Source: Legionella adelaidensis
GTDB taxonomy: Bacteria; Pseudomonadota; Gammaproteobacteria; Legionellales; Legionellaceae
Assembly: GCF_900637865.1 (NCBI RefSeq)
Contig: NZ_LR134418.1
Span: 186,001 to 250,000 of the forward strand
Direction of reading: 5' to 3'
Length of the DNA: 64,000 bases
Part shown: positions 1 through 9,589 of the stretch, one piece after another
Numbering within the stretch: the first letter of the stretch is position 1
Layout of the letters: every line of letters begins with the position of its first letter
Translations under genes and position numbers: made by a program
The notes under the pieces: model-generated
The model's input: only the letters and a program-made list of their open reading frames with translations
Database searches by the model: none
What the model was told of the DNA's origin: nothing

Positions 1-1491
1 TGCTACCTCTGTACTTCTTTCCGTATCAACGCTTACACCATAATCCTCTATAACCAAAGTAATTAACGGGATAAGCCGTCTTGCAGTCAATACCATTACT
101 TGCTCTTCTGACGCATGACCAAATATTTTCCCGTGCCCTAAATCCCTTTTGCAAACAGCTTGTATTGGCTCTACAAACTCGTGGTAGAAACTTTTTAATT
201 GTTTACTAAATAAGCTAAAAGTTCCTCCTTGTTTAAGGAGTAAGTCTAAGAGCCTCCTTCTTTCATCTTCAGGAAGGTGGCAAAAAATAATTAATAGGTC
301 GATTACTGTATTAAGCTTGTGATTCACTCCAGCCGTTCTGTGAGGAATATCTTTAAAAGGTAAAAAATAATCTAAAATAGCCGGATTTCCATTCAAAATG
401 ATATTTAATGCACTTACAAGTTCCGCAATATTCCCTGCAGCCTTGTCATCCGGTATTTTTTCCCCAGGCGTTTCTTCTCGCGTGAAAACAATTTCAAATA
501 CACTGGTATCCATTCTCCTGATAACTTCATGGGCTCTATTGGCTACATCCTGTATATTTAATTCCTGGGTAAGTTCTTTTTCATAGGCCTCGTGTAATGC
601 ACGAATATGTGCCTCCACCATTTGTACATATTCATCCAAATGATTTTGCTCATTTGCAATTTTATGAATAAATGGCCGTCGGTCTCTATTTAATAGATTA
701 TTTACAAACTGCGCGGCTTCCCTGCATAAGGCAAGTGAATCGCTAACACTTAATGGATACCCCGTCTCAGGATCTACCGGATGTTGCAAGTGCCAAAGCA
801 GATTAGCTAACGTGATCATTATAAACCGCGGGGCTTTTAAATCATTTAAGTAATTGGTCCCTTTAAATGTATGTTTTACCACCTCTACAGGTTTCCATTG
901 CTTTTCAAAGACTCTGTCCAAATCTCCTAATATTTTTGGTAGTCTGCCATCTAAAAATAAACGAATTTCTCTACGTGCTACATCTAATGGTCTGCTGCTT
1001 GCAATAACTTGTCCCAGATGTTTGCTCATAGTTGAAAACGGAAGAACAGAATAAAGCCTGGAATGATGTTTATCCGTTAATGTATCTTCTTGTATACCAA
1101 AATATGGAGCCAGATGGTGTTCAGTATCTTTCGTCATCTCCACAAATTGATGGACTACCAATTGCTCAGTTTCAAGTCTTCCTTCCTCACAATCCGTTGG
1201 AATTTCCATGGCTCCAATTTTACATTTCCTGATAACTTTATCGTAATCTAAACGCGCATCATTTAATTCACTTATTGCGTGACGAATAGCCATGGCAGCG
1301 CCAACTACAGCAACCACTGCCAAGCCAATAATTTCTTTTTGTTTAGCTATCTCGGAAAGAAAGGAGGTAGCAGTAGCCCCCCCCGGGACTAAGCTCGTTA
1401 CCATCGCTTCGGCAACTGTTGTTAATTCACTGGCGCCTTTTAAAGCACCAGCACGAAGAGCTACTTCCGAAACTTTTGTGGGGTTTGTCAT
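1..1491 (-). CDS. Large mostly helical protein of unknown function, partial (C-terminus outside window)
   Basis: A reverse-strand frame starts with ATG at 1491 and stays open for 497 codons to the window edge, so the gene is cut by the boundary. The short forward ORFs in this stretch are its shadows. A small-residue hydrophobic segment lies at about residues 45-65 (ALAVVAVVGAAMA-like), which could be a membrane hairpin; the rest is polar and looks helical, with many charged heptad-like stretches. I recognise no enzyme motif. No strong Shine-Dalgarno precedes the ATG. In a Legionella-like genome an unassigned large helical protein of this kind could be a secreted effector, but nothing here proves it. 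It is co-directional with the protease gene at 1634-2701. Confidence 0.8.
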   Translation of the reverse strand, partial: MTNPTKVSEVALRAGALKGASELTTVAEAMVTSLVPGGATATSFLSEIAKQKEIIGLAVVAVVGAAMAIRHAISELNDARLDYDKVIRKCKIGAMEIPTDCEEGRLETEQLVVHQFVEMTKDTEHHLAPYFGIQEDTLTDKHHSRLYSVLPFSTMSKHLGQVIASSRPLDVARREIRLFLDGRLPKILGDLDRVFEKQWKPVEVVKHTFKGTNYLNDLKAPRFIMITLANLLWHLQHPVDPETGYPLSVSDSLALCREAAQFVNNLLNRDRRPFIHKIANEQNHLDEYVQMVEAHIRALHEAYEKELTQELNIQDVANRAHEVIRRMDTSVFEIVFTREETPGEKIPDDKAAGNIAELVSALNIILNGNPAILDYFLPFKDIPHRTAGVNHKLNTVIDLLIIFCHLPEDERRRLLDLLLKQGGTFSLFSKQLKSFYHEFVEPIQAVCKRDLGHGKIFGHASEEQVMVLTARRLIPLITLVIEDYGVSVDTERSTEVA

Positions 1492-1633
1492 ATTTATTAA
1501 ACAATAAGGAAAAGAGCTAGAAATTATGCATTAATTTTGTCAAAAAAAGAACATTGAAGGATTTATTTATTATGTAGTTATGCCGCAAGGCTAACACGCT
1601 TTACAAATTTTTTTGTGGGTCCGGGGCACCAAC

Positions 1634-2701
1634 TTAGGCAAAGTAACGATTTAAGTCGTTCAGGATAAGCTGTATGGTGAAAAGAATAAAAAATATACAC
1701 ATTAAGCGGAATATTAAAATTTCCAAGGCTATCGAAAGAGGTTTACCACGAATTTTTTCAAGTAATGCATAGAGAATTCCTCCCCCATCCAAACCGGGAA
1801 TAGGTAATATATTCACAACAGCAACGGATATACTTAAATTGGCAATAAAATTTAAAAATACAAGAAAACCCTGTTCTAAAGAATTAATTATTAAAGAAAA
1901 AATACCTATAGGGCCCAGAAGCAGTGCAAACGGCAATGTACCGGTTACAATTTGCTTTAATAAAAGTATAAAAAATATCACCAGATTTTGAATCTCTTGC
2001 GCGGCTTTTATCATTGCCTGCAATAAATTTATGCCAGGTACTATTTCCGGTTTTTCCGAAGGCAAAACTATGATCCCGATACTTTTTAAAAGATTTTCAT
2101 CCTTTTGATAGTGCCACCGGTTTAGATGAAGCATAGTTTTTTTGCCTTCTCCCGTAGAAGTAATAAGCTCTACCGGAACTTCATTTTGTCCAAGTGAAAT
2201 TAATAATTGTAATCCTGCCTCTCGCCATGAGGGTGTACTCTTGTTATTAATAGCCAGAAAACGATCACCTGCTGCAATTTGTGCTTGTGCAGCAATACTT
2301 GCGGGATCTACTTCAGAAATCACAGGCGCTAGCCGTTGGTAACCCATCACATGGATAATTATTAACGCGACAAAGGCAATGAAAAAATTAGTCGCTACAC
2401 CAGCTACTAACACCGTTATTCGTTTCCAAATAGCTTGTTTATCAAAAGCATATTTTTCTTCACTTTTCTTAACAATACCAATCCGCGTGTTTAATAATTC
2501 TACATACCCTCCTAACGGCAATAACCCCCAAACCCATTCCACTTTATTTTTATTGGTCCACTTTATAAGGGGAGGCCCGAAACCGATAGCAATGCGCTTA
2601 ATTTTAATTCCCAGAAAATAAGCAGCCAATGCATGGCCTGCTTCATGCAGGCCAATAACTAATAGCAAACTTAAAATAAGAGCAATAAGAGAGACTAACA
2701 A
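1634..2701 (-). CDS. M50 (site-2 protease/RseP-like) membrane metalloprotease
   Basis: This is a 355-residue polytopic membrane protein. The first transmembrane helix holds the zinc motif HEAGH (H19, E20, H23), and a late helix holds the second motif GLDGG with D305, the third zinc ligand of the M50 family. A single PDZ-like segment lies at about residues 125-195. Canonical RseP is about 450 residues with two PDZ domains, so this is a shorter, one-PDZ form, and I do not assign the symbol rseP. The family cleaves membrane-embedded substrates such as anti-sigma factors or signal-peptide remnants. The gene follows the 92-residue gene at 2721-2999 by 19 bases on the same strand, so the two are probably cotranscribed. 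Confidence 0.85.
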   Translation of the reverse strand: MLVSLIALILSLLLVIGLHEAGHALAAYFLGIKIKRIAIGFGPPLIKWTNKNKVEWVWGLLPLGGYVELLNTRIGIVKKSEEKYAFDKQAIWKRITVLVAGVATNFFIAFVALIIIHVMGYQRLAPVISEVDPASIAAQAQIAAGDRFLAINNKSTPSWREAGLQLLISLGQNEVPVELITSTGEGKKTMLHLNRWHYQKDENLLKSIGIIVLPSEKPEIVPGINLLQAMIKAAQEIQNLVIFFILLLKQIVTGTLPFALLLGPIGIFSLIINSLEQGFLVFLNFIANLSISVAVVNILPIPGLDGGGILYALLEKIRGKPLSIALEILIFRLMCIFFILFTIQLILNDLNRYFA

Positions 2702-2720
2702 AATATTAATACTCAGATTT

Positions 2721-2999
2721 TTATTTACGAGTATTATCTACTATTAATTTTAAAATAGGTAATTTTCGACGGGGTTCAAACTCCTGTCCTTCACGATATA
2801 CTTCAAAAGTTCGATAAGCTTGATCGGTTTCGCTATCTACCAACTCGACATCTTGCCCTCTATCATCTACCAGCGTTATCGTTAAATGCATTTCCCGAAA
2901 TTCGGCAATATGATAACGCTCCTTAAATAATTGGAGGACCCCTTGCAAACTTTCTAATGCTTCTTCACTGTTGTGATTGCCTTGAAAGATGATTTCCAT
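2721..2999 (-). CDS. Conserved small acidic protein, function unknown
   Basis: This gene encodes 92 residues. The frame could start further upstream at a GTG (3011), but the ATG at 2999 is preceded by GAGGGA at proper spacing, and that Shine-Dalgarno would lie inside the longer version, so 2999 is chosen. The sequence alternates helices and beta-like stretches and is rich in Glu and Asp in the middle (VELVDSETDQ). No known motif is visible and no signal peptide or membrane segment is present. It is upstream of and co-directional with the M50 protease gene, and divergent from hemA across a roughly 140-bp gap that must hold both promoters. Confidence 0.7.
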   Translation of the reverse strand: MEIIFQGNHNSEEALESLQGVLQLFKERYHIAEFREMHLTITLVDDRGQDVELVDSETDQAYRTFEVYREGQEFEPRRKLPILKLIVDNTRK

Positions 3000-3139
3000 T
3001 TTTTCCCTCACTGCAGGATTTTCAAAAGGGTTACCTTATTTAACGGCTGGAAATTACAGTTCTTTAGAAAAAGTTTCAGGGTACAAATCCTCGTCTAAAT
3101 GCAGTACAATTCCCCCTATTACTTACTAGCTTAAATACC

Positions 3140-4408
3140 ATGGTTTTTGTTGCTTGCGGATTTAATCATAAATCAGCTTCTTTAAATTTTCGCGAAAAAG
3201 TAGCCCTGACTGCAGAGAATCAGGATTTGTTACTTTATAAGCTTATAAACTCTAATGCTGCCAACGAAGCTGTTGTTATGTCCACTTGTAACCGCACAGA
3301 AATTTATTGTGAAAGCAGTTCGATAGAACATCTTTCTCACGTAGTCGCTGACTTTCACCAATTGCCGGAACAAAGCATCAAGCCGCATTTTTATGTACAT
3401 ACTGGCAATCAGGGTATTCGCCATATTCTACGCGTAGCCAGCGGTTTAGATTCCATGATGATTGGTGAGCCACAAATATTTGGGCAAATAAAACGCTCGT
3501 ATGAATTTGCTTATCAATTAGGGAGTGTTAAAGAAAATTTACAAAAAATTTTCCCCTTTGTTTTTAAAGCCAGCAAACGGATTCGTACCCATAGTGGCAT
3601 TGGCAATAATCCCGTATCTATCGCTTTTGCGGCCGTTCAGTTAATTGAAAAAGCGTTCAAAAATTTTGAACCTTTAACTGTACTTATCATTGGTTCAGGT
3701 GAAACCTCAAGTTTAGTGGCCAAGTACTTACACAAAAACGGGGCTTCAAAATTCATTATAGCTAGTCGCACGGAAGACAATGCTAAAAATTTGGCTCACA
3801 ACTTTAATGGCGTAGCCGTTTCCATTATGGACCTACACCAGCATCTGGTAAAAGCAGACGTAGTCATTTCCGCTACTGCATGCCCTTTCCCTTTTATTAA
3901 CCAAAGTTTGATAAATGACGTATTAAAGCAACGAAATCAGGCCCCACTTTTCTTATTAGATTTAGCTGTCCCAAGAGATATTGAAGCCAATGTTGCTGAA
4001 ATAGAGAATGTCAGCCTCTTCAATATTGACGACTTGGAAAGTATCGTTGAAAAAGGCAGGAGTGAACGCCAAGAAGCGGCTCTCAAAGCGGAACAGCTAG
4101 TTGAAATAGAATTAGAAGAATATATACGTTGGCACCGTTCACTCCGGGCGAACCAGGTTATTTGCGATTATCGCAGTCAAATGAAAGAGCTTACACAAGC
4201 TGAATTACAGCGTGCTTTACAAAAACTGGCTTCCGGGCAATGCCAAGAGATAGTTTTGAACGAATTCGCCAACCGGCTATTAAATAAATTAACCCACTCA
4301 CCAACGGTAGGGTTAAAGGAAGCAGCACAAGATAACCGAATCGAGTTACTTGACTTTGCTAAATACATTCTCCAAGGCAATAATTCTATTTATGAAGAAG
4401 TCACTTGA
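3140..4408 (+). CDS. hemA: Glutamyl-tRNA reductase
   Basis: The 422-residue protein has the family length and motifs. It carries the catalytic cysteine C50 in STCNRTE, the substrate-site stretch [15 protein letters not shown] near residue 100, a Rossmann NADPH segment ([16 protein letters not shown]) and the C-terminal dimerisation helices. It reduces glutamyl-tRNA(Glu) to glutamate-1-semialdehyde, the first step of C5 tetrapyrrole synthesis. The final 17 bases overlap the start of prfA, and the order hemA-prfA-prmC is common in gammaproteobacteria. The tight overlap suggests translational coupling within one operon. Confidence 0.97.
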   Translation: MVFVACGFNHKSASLNFREKVALTAENQDLLLYKLINSNAANEAVVMSTCNRTEIYCESSSIEHLSHVVADFHQLPEQSIKPHFYVHTGNQGIRHILRVASGLDSMMIGEPQIFGQIKRSYEFAYQLGSVKENLQKIFPFVFKASKRIRTHSGIGNNPVSIAFAAVQLIEKAFKNFEPLTVLIIGSGETSSLVAKYLHKNGASKFIIASRTEDNAKNLAHNFNGVAVSIMDLHQHLVKADVVISATACPFPFINQSLINDVLKQRNQAPLFLLDLAVPRDIEANVAEIENVSLFNIDDLESIVEKGRSERQEAALKAEQLVEIELEEYIRWHRSLRANQVICDYRSQMKELTQAELQRALQKLASGQCQEIVLNEFANRLLNKLTHSPTVGLKEAAQDNRIELLDFAKYILQGNNSIYEEVT

Positions 4409-5480
4409 AATTAAATTAGAACAACTATTAGAGCGCTTCCAAGAAGTGGGTAGGCTTTTATCCGAGTCTTCTGTAATAGCTGATCAAAACCAGTTTAAAT
4501 CGCTATCTAAAGAATATGCGCAATTAGAGCCTATCGCTAATTGTTTTGATCAGTATATGCATGCACGCAAGGATCTTGAATCGTTGGAGGAAATGGTTGC
4601 CAGTGACGATCAGGAGATGGCAGCGATGGCCCAGGAAGAAATTCCCTCTTGTAAAGAGAAAATTGCCACCTTAGAAGAAGAGTTACAATACCACTTGATT
4701 CCCAAGGATCCTGACGACGAACGTAATATTTATTTAGAAATCCGTGCCGGTACAGGCGGTGACGAAGCAGCTATATTTGCCGGGGATCTCTTCCGTATGT
4801 ATAGCCGTTACGCAGAAAGCCGGGGCTGGCCAGTAGAAGTAATTAGCGCAAATCACGGAGAACATGGGGGTTATAAAGAAATCATTGCCCGAGTAAGCGG
4901 CCAAAATGTTTATTCGCAATTGAAATTTGAATCAGGTACTCATCGTGTGCAGCGAGTTCCAGAAACAGAATCACAGGGACGGGTTCACACCTCTGCCTGT
5001 ACCGTTGCAATTTTACCTGAAATCGATGAAATTGACGAAATTGCTATTAATCCGGATGAATTAAGAATTGATACCTACCGTTCATCAGGAGCTGGTGGGC
5101 AGCACGTTAATAAAACTGACTCTGCTATTCGTATTACTCACTTACCAACGGGGGTGGTTGTTGAATGTCAGGATGAACGTTCACAACATAAAAATCGCGC
5201 AAAAGCTATGGCTTTGCTAAAAGCGCGTCTATTAGACGCAGAACAAACAAAGCAAAGGCAACAACAAGCCCAAACGCGTAAATCGCTTGTTGGCAGCGGT
5301 GATCGCTCAGAGCGCATTCGTACGTATAATTTTCCACAAGGGCGGTTAACGGACCACCGTATTAACCTTACCCTTTATCAACTTAATGAAGTAATGACCG
5401 GACATTTAACCGACGTTATTGATGCATTACAACGGGAACATCATGCTGAACTATTAGCCGAATTAGGGCAACATGATTGA
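4392..5480 (+). CDS. prfA: Peptide chain release factor 1
   Basis: The protein is 362 residues when started at the ATG at 4392 ([11 protein letters not shown]). A more distal start at 4350 would add 14 residues unlike the family. The catalytic GGQ tripeptide is at residues 235-237, and the stop-codon reading tripeptide PET is in VPETESQGR, as in RF1 (PxT) and not RF2 (SPF). The protein releases nascent chains at UAA and UAG. It overlaps hemA upstream and prmC downstream (8 bases). PrmC methylates the Gln of this GGQ, so enzyme and substrate are encoded side by side. Confidence 0.97.
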   Translation: MKKSLEIKLEQLLERFQEVGRLLSESSVIADQNQFKSLSKEYAQLEPIANCFDQYMHARKDLESLEEMVASDDQEMAAMAQEEIPSCKEKIATLEEELQYHLIPKDPDDERNIYLEIRAGTGGDEAAIFAGDLFRMYSRYAESRGWPVEVISANHGEHGGYKEIIARVSGQNVYSQLKFESGTHRVQRVPETESQGRVHTSACTVAILPEIDEIDEIAINPDELRIDTYRSSGAGGQHVNKTDSAIRITHLPTGVVVECQDERSQHKNRAKAMALLKARLLDAEQTKQRQQQAQTRKSLVGSGDRSERIRTYNFPQGRLTDHRINLTLYQLNEVMTGHLTDVIDALQREHHAELLAELGQHD

Positions 5481-6348
5481 TGCGACCGGGGGTGCGGATG
5501 AAGATGGATACACTATAAAGACACTATTGCAAAATGCTGTCGCTTCCTTAGCCCCGTTCAGCTCTACGGCCCAAATTGATGCAGAGATATTACTGGCATT
5601 TGTCATTCAGAAAAATCGCACCTTTCTTTACACTTATCCTGAATTAAAATTAAACAAGCAGGAAGCGCAAATATATATTAATTTAGTGCAACAGAGAAAA
5701 AATGGCCTTCCTATTGCTTACATAATAAGCCAACGCGATTTCTGGTCCTTTACCCTAAAAGTTACACCGGATACCCTTATACCAAGGCCAGAAACAGAAT
5801 TATTAGTGGAAATAGGTTTAAAATTATTAAGTGATAAAGAACAAGCTAAGGTTTTAGACTTAGGAACCGGTACCGGTGCCATTGCTATTGCGCTAGGGTT
5901 AGAGAGACCACATTGGAAAATTCTGGCGGTAGATAAAAATTTAAAAGCATTAGCGGTGGCGATTGAAAATGCAAAAGATTTGGAAGTAACCAATATTCTT
6001 TTTGCCCAATCCGATTGGTTCTCTGATGTTGGCACAGAAACATTTGATTTAATTGTCTCAAACCCTCCTTATATTGCGGAAAATGACCCTCACCTGGGAG
6101 CGGGAGATCTACGATTTGAGCCGCAGGGTGCTTTAATTAGCGGGGACCAAGGACTATCTGACATTTCCACTATTATTGATCACAGTGTTAACTATTTATC
6201 TCCCGGAGGGGTATTGCTTATAGAACATGGCTTCGAACAAAGGAAAGCAATATTTGAGAAATTGTCAGCAAAAGGGTATAAAGAAATATCCTGTTGGCAA
6301 GATTATGAAGGAAGAGATCGTTGCTCTGGGGGAAGAAAACCACTTTAA
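5473..6348 (+). CDS. prmC: Release factor glutamine N5-methyltransferase
   Basis: The 291-residue protein has an N-terminal helical domain, a Rossmann methyltransferase domain with the SAM-binding loop [13 protein letters not shown], and the amino-methylating signature NPPY ([10 protein letters not shown]). The N-terminus (about 15 residues before the first conserved helix) is slightly longer than usual. It methylates the GGQ glutamine of RF1 and RF2. The ATG overlaps the prfA stop by 8 bases, which points to coupled translation. Confidence 0.95.
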   Translation: MIDATGGADEDGYTIKTLLQNAVASLAPFSSTAQIDAEILLAFVIQKNRTFLYTYPELKLNKQEAQIYINLVQQRKNGLPIAYIISQRDFWSFTLKVTPDTLIPRPETELLVEIGLKLLSDKEQAKVLDLGTGTGAIAIALGLERPHWKILAVDKNLKALAVAIENAKDLEVTNILFAQSDWFSDVGTETFDLIVSNPPYIAENDPHLGAGDLRFEPQGALISGDQGLSDISTIIDHSVNYLSPGGVLLIEHGFEQRKAIFEKLSAKGYKEISCWQDYEGRDRCSGGRKPL

Positions 6349-6485
6349 TGGGGAGATGTTAAATTTATGCACACCCCCTTATTTTAGGCTATAGTTGATG
6401 AATAACAATATTTTTGGTATACCTAGCCCTTTTAATTAACTGGGGAGCCAAAGATTAAAAGGGATACCTTAGCAGGAGGCGGTCT

Positions 6486-6962
6486 ATGCCAGAGCAATTA
6501 ATTGATTTAACTAATGAGAGTGAACACAACGTGAAAAGTGACACAGTTAGCAGCATGGGGATAGCTCCTTACCAAGAAAAGGACGGCGAAGAATACATGA
6601 ATGAAAGCCAGTTGGCTCATATTGAAAAAATATTACTAGCCTGGCGTCAGTCTCTTATGGAAGAAGTAGACCGCACAGTAACCCATATGAAAGACGAAGC
6701 TGCCAATTTTCCTGATCCTTCCGATAGAGCAAGTCAAGAAGAAGAGTTTAGTTTAGAATTACGCACGCGCGATCGTGAGCGTAAATTAATCAAAAAAATC
6801 GAAGATGCATTAGAGCGATTACGCGACGATGACTTTGGTTATTGTGAAGCATGCGGTATAGAAATCGGCCTCCGCCGCTTGGAAGCACGCCCTACCGCAA
6901 CATTGTGTATTGACTGTAAAACCCTTTCTGAAATAAAAGAGCGGCAAAATCAGGGAAGTTAA
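6486..6962 (+). CDS. dksA: RNA polymerase-binding transcription factor DksA
   Basis: The 158-residue protein has the DksA layout. A coiled coil is tipped by DPSDRASQEEE, matching the DxxDRA tip motif that enters the secondary channel, and it is followed by a C-terminal zinc finger with CEAC and CIDC pairs. With ppGpp it retunes promoter initiation at stringent promoters. A near-perfect AGGAGG precedes the ATG at 6486. About 20 residues of N-terminal extension precede the conserved part. A palindrome that could terminate transcription follows at 6992-7016. Confidence 0.95.
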   Translation: MPEQLIDLTNESEHNVKSDTVSSMGIAPYQEKDGEEYMNESQLAHIEKILLAWRQSLMEEVDRTVTHMKDEAANFPDPSDRASQEEEFSLELRTRDRERKLIKKIEDALERLRDDDFGYCEACGIEIGLRRLEARPTATLCIDCKTLSEIKERQNQGS

Positions 6963-6991
6963 CCAGCTTATTACTTTTGCATGTAAATGTA

Positions 6992-7016
6992 ACCTGGTTG
7001 CTAGCCAACCAGGTTT
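6992..7016. repeat. Dispersed palindrome (copy 1), possible terminator after dksA
   Basis: The arms AACCTGGTTG and CAACCAGGTT form a perfect 10-bp stem with loop CTAGC, followed by only two further T residues before TCC. Close relatives occur at 9538-9558, 27908-27928 and 40918-40994, all in intergenic positions after 3' ends, so this is a member of a small dispersed repeat family rather than a private terminator. Confidence 0.8.
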
Positions 7017-7101
7017 TCCTGCCTTCAATACATGTCTTTTACCGACAAAATTGACTCCTGGTTGAGGCAACAACTACTACAAAACTACGAGACTTTAGCC
7101 C

Positions 7102-8352
7102 CTACCAATACCCCTCAACTTCCCGCAAGATTCTTTGCACCGTACCCTGATTCGCTTGCATTACCCTACTAGCGTTACTAACTAAATCTTCATACTGCTC
7201 AGGAGACAAATAAAGCTCACTAACCACATCAACCAATTCTTGCCCATTTTTAGCTACCCTTAGGGCATTCTTGTTACACAATCCCTCAAAAATTTCGCGG
7301 CTATTTTGCATGTAGGGCCCGGTTACTACTGGTTTTTGTAACGCTATAGGCTCGAGAACATTATGGCCGCCAATAGTAGAAATTATACTTCCTCCTACAA
7401 ACGCAAAATCAGATAGTTTATAAAACGTCAAAAGCTCGCCCAAGCTATTAACAATAATAACCTCGGTCTTAGCGTTACTTTTAAATTCCGTGCGTAATTG
7501 TGTATTGAACCCATATTTTTTACTTAATTGGAAAACATGCTCAAAACGTTCCGGATGTCGGGGAGCAATTAACAGGAGTATGTTGGGAATTCTTTCTTGT
7601 AGTTTTGGCAAATGTTTTAATATCTCTTCCTCTTCCCCTTCATGCGTACTCGCCGCAATAAATACAGCCCGCTCTTGCCCCCAGACTTCTTTCATTTGTA
7701 GAAGTTCTTCTTTGAAGTGAGCATTTAACTTAATATCAAACTTTATATTTCCGCAATTGGCAACCCGTTGATTAGCTGCGCCTAATTCTATAAAACGCGT
7801 TGAATCAATATCACTTTGCGCTAATATCTTGGTAAATTTTCTAACCACTGATTGGAAAAAGAACTTCGTTTTTAAATAACTTTGAAAAGCTTTATCCGAG
7901 ATACGTGCATTGACAAGAAAAAGAGGAATTTTACGTTTATTAGCATGATGGATTAAATTTGGCCATAATTCCGTTTCCATGATCACCGCTATTTTGGGCT
8001 TGTATTGGGCAAAAAAGCGTCTTGTTACCCAACCTAAATCATAAGGAACATATTGATGCACTACCTTTTCAGCAAAACGTTTTATTATTTGCTCGGATCC
8101 AGTAGGCGTCATAGTGGTAATCAATACTTTTTTATTCTTCGCCAAAAATTGCTCTATTAAGGGTACAGCAGCAACAACCTCGCCTAAAGATACTGCGTGC
8201 AACCATACGTCTACTGGTTTTGCAGGGCCTTCTAAACAAAAGCGCTCTTTAATTCGTTGACGATAAGCAGGTAATTTTTTTCCTTTCCAATAAAGTCTTA
8301 TGAGTAAAAGCGGAGATAGCAGGTTAAATAAAAACGAGTAAATGAATCGCAT
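7102..8352 (-). CDS. waaA: 3-deoxy-D-manno-octulosonic acid (Kdo) transferase
   Basis: The 416-residue GT-B glycosyltransferase starts with a membrane-anchoring hydrophobic segment. Family motifs are WLHAVSLGEV near residue 48 and METELWPN near residue 124; the C-terminal nucleotide-sugar domain includes GGHNVLEP. It adds Kdo to lipid IVA on the cytoplasmic face of the inner membrane during lipopolysaccharide assembly. It converges with dksA and is divergent from djlA. Confidence 0.95.
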   Translation of the reverse strand: MRFIYSFLFNLLSPLLLIRLYWKGKKLPAYRQRIKERFCLEGPAKPVDVWLHAVSLGEVVAAVPLIEQFLAKNKKVLITTMTPTGSEQIIKRFAEKVVHQYVPYDLGWVTRRFFAQYKPKIAVIMETELWPNLIHHANKRKIPLFLVNARISDKAFQSYLKTKFFFQSVVRKFTKILAQSDIDSTRFIELGAANQRVANCGNIKFDIKLNAHFKEELLQMKEVWGQERAVFIAASTHEGEEEEILKHLPKLQERIPNILLLIAPRHPERFEHVFQLSKKYGFNTQLRTEFKSNAKTEVIIVNSLGELLTFYKLSDFAFVGGSIISTIGGHNVLEPIALQKPVVTGPYMQNSREIFEGLCNKNALRVAKNGQELVDVVSELYLSPEQYEDLVSNASRVMQANQGTVQRILREVEGYW

Positions 8353-8629
8353 GGCTTTTAAAAGCTTATAAAAAGCAAATTATACGCTATTTTATTAACC
8401 AGCGGAATTTATAATAAATATCTTAGTACATGACAAAATTGGGATGTACTAAGATAAATATACCTGTGATCTATCTTATTGTCTGAAGCCCACGCGCAGA
8501 GGAAGATATGATAAAACCAAACTGTTATATAATTGTTAATTTTCCCTTCTATCAGTATAAAAAAAGACAAACTCCAGCTAAAATATATTTATCTTGTAAA
8601 TATCCAATTTGAATAGCAGGTTTTGTTTA

Positions 8630-9481
8630 ATGAATTTACGCGAGTTTTTTACCGCTCACACTTGGTGGGGAAAAATATTTGGTGCATTCCTTGGTTACTT
8701 AATGGCAGGTCCTGTTGGAGCTCTTTTTGGCCTCCTCATTGGAAATTTTTTTGATCATGGTTTGGCGGAACATTTTTCTCGTCCTCATTGGCTTTATCAT
8801 GCAGAAAAAAGAGGAGTGGTGCAAAAAATATTTTTTGAAGCCACTTTTTCCATTATAGGACATATTGCTAAAGCTGACGGGAGAGTATCCGAGAAAGAAA
8901 TCCAAATGGCAGCTACTTTAATGGATGAAATGGGTTTAAATGGCAAACAACGGGAAGAAGCAAAGAGATACTTTAGGGAAGGTAAAAAAACAACTTTTAA
9001 TGTAACTCATATTTTGCAACTTTTAAAAGAAGTTACTCAGGATAACCCCGACTTATTACGCTTATTTTTAGATATTCAATACAGATCTGCGTGTGTAGAC
9101 GGGTTGTCTCAGCCAAAACTCACGGCCATGAACATTGTCTTACGTCATCTCGGTTTTGCGCCCTTACATCAGCAGAATCGTTTTTATGAAGATTTTTTTA
9201 ATCAATATCAGCAATATAGTCGTCAGCATACTTCCAATAATCAGTATTCTCGTACCTATCAAAGTACATCACATTTAGATCAGGCTTATGCCATTCTAGA
9301 AATTAACCCGAATGCATCCAAACAAGAGGTAAAAAAGGCTTATAGGAAGCTTATAAGCCGAAATCACCCTGATCGCCTAATTGCGAAGGGCTTACCTGAA
9401 GCAATGATAAAAATGGCTAATGACAAAACACAGAAAATAACGAAAGCATACGAAGCCATTTGCAAGAGTAAAGGATGGTAA
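8630..9481 (+). CDS. djlA: DnaJ-like membrane co-chaperone DjlA
   Basis: The 283-residue protein starts at the ATG at 8630 with AGCAGG upstream; a TTG at 8609 would add 7 residues. It has an N-terminal glycine-containing membrane segment (LGYLMAGPVGALFGLLIG), a TerB-like helical central domain (AKADGRVSEKEI), and a C-terminal J domain with the HPD tripeptide (SRNHPDRL). DjlA proteins stimulate the DnaK ATPase from the inner membrane. The order and length match the family. Confidence 0.93.
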   Translation: MNLREFFTAHTWWGKIFGAFLGYLMAGPVGALFGLLIGNFFDHGLAEHFSRPHWLYHAEKRGVVQKIFFEATFSIIGHIAKADGRVSEKEIQMAATLMDEMGLNGKQREEAKRYFREGKKTTFNVTHILQLLKEVTQDNPDLLRLFLDIQYRSACVDGLSQPKLTAMNIVLRHLGFAPLHQQNRFYEDFFNQYQQYSRQHTSNNQYSRTYQSTSHLDQAYAILEINPNASKQEVKKAYRKLISRNHPDRLIAKGLPEAMIKMANDKTQKITKAYEAICKSKGW

Positions 9482-9537
9482 TTGGGCTTCCCTGACGAGC
9501 AGCTAGGCTATGATCTGGAGTCACCTAACTAAAGTAG

Positions 9538-9558
9538 CCCGGTTGCTTGTCAACCGGG
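9538..9558. repeat. Dispersed palindrome (copy 2) after djlA
   Basis: CCCGGTTG, loop CTTGT, CAACCGGG. It shares the GTAGCC lead-in and the GGTTGCTTG core with the copies at 27908 and 40918. It lies between the convergent genes djlA and plaA. Confidence 0.7.
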
Positions 9559-9589
9559 GGACTTCTCATATTATCTTCAGAGTTTATAA

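Noticed and set aside
398-1507. Several short forward ORFs at 398, 854, 1032 and 1292
   Set aside because: They lie opposite a continuous 497-codon reverse frame with a normal-looking protein and have no start signals of their own.
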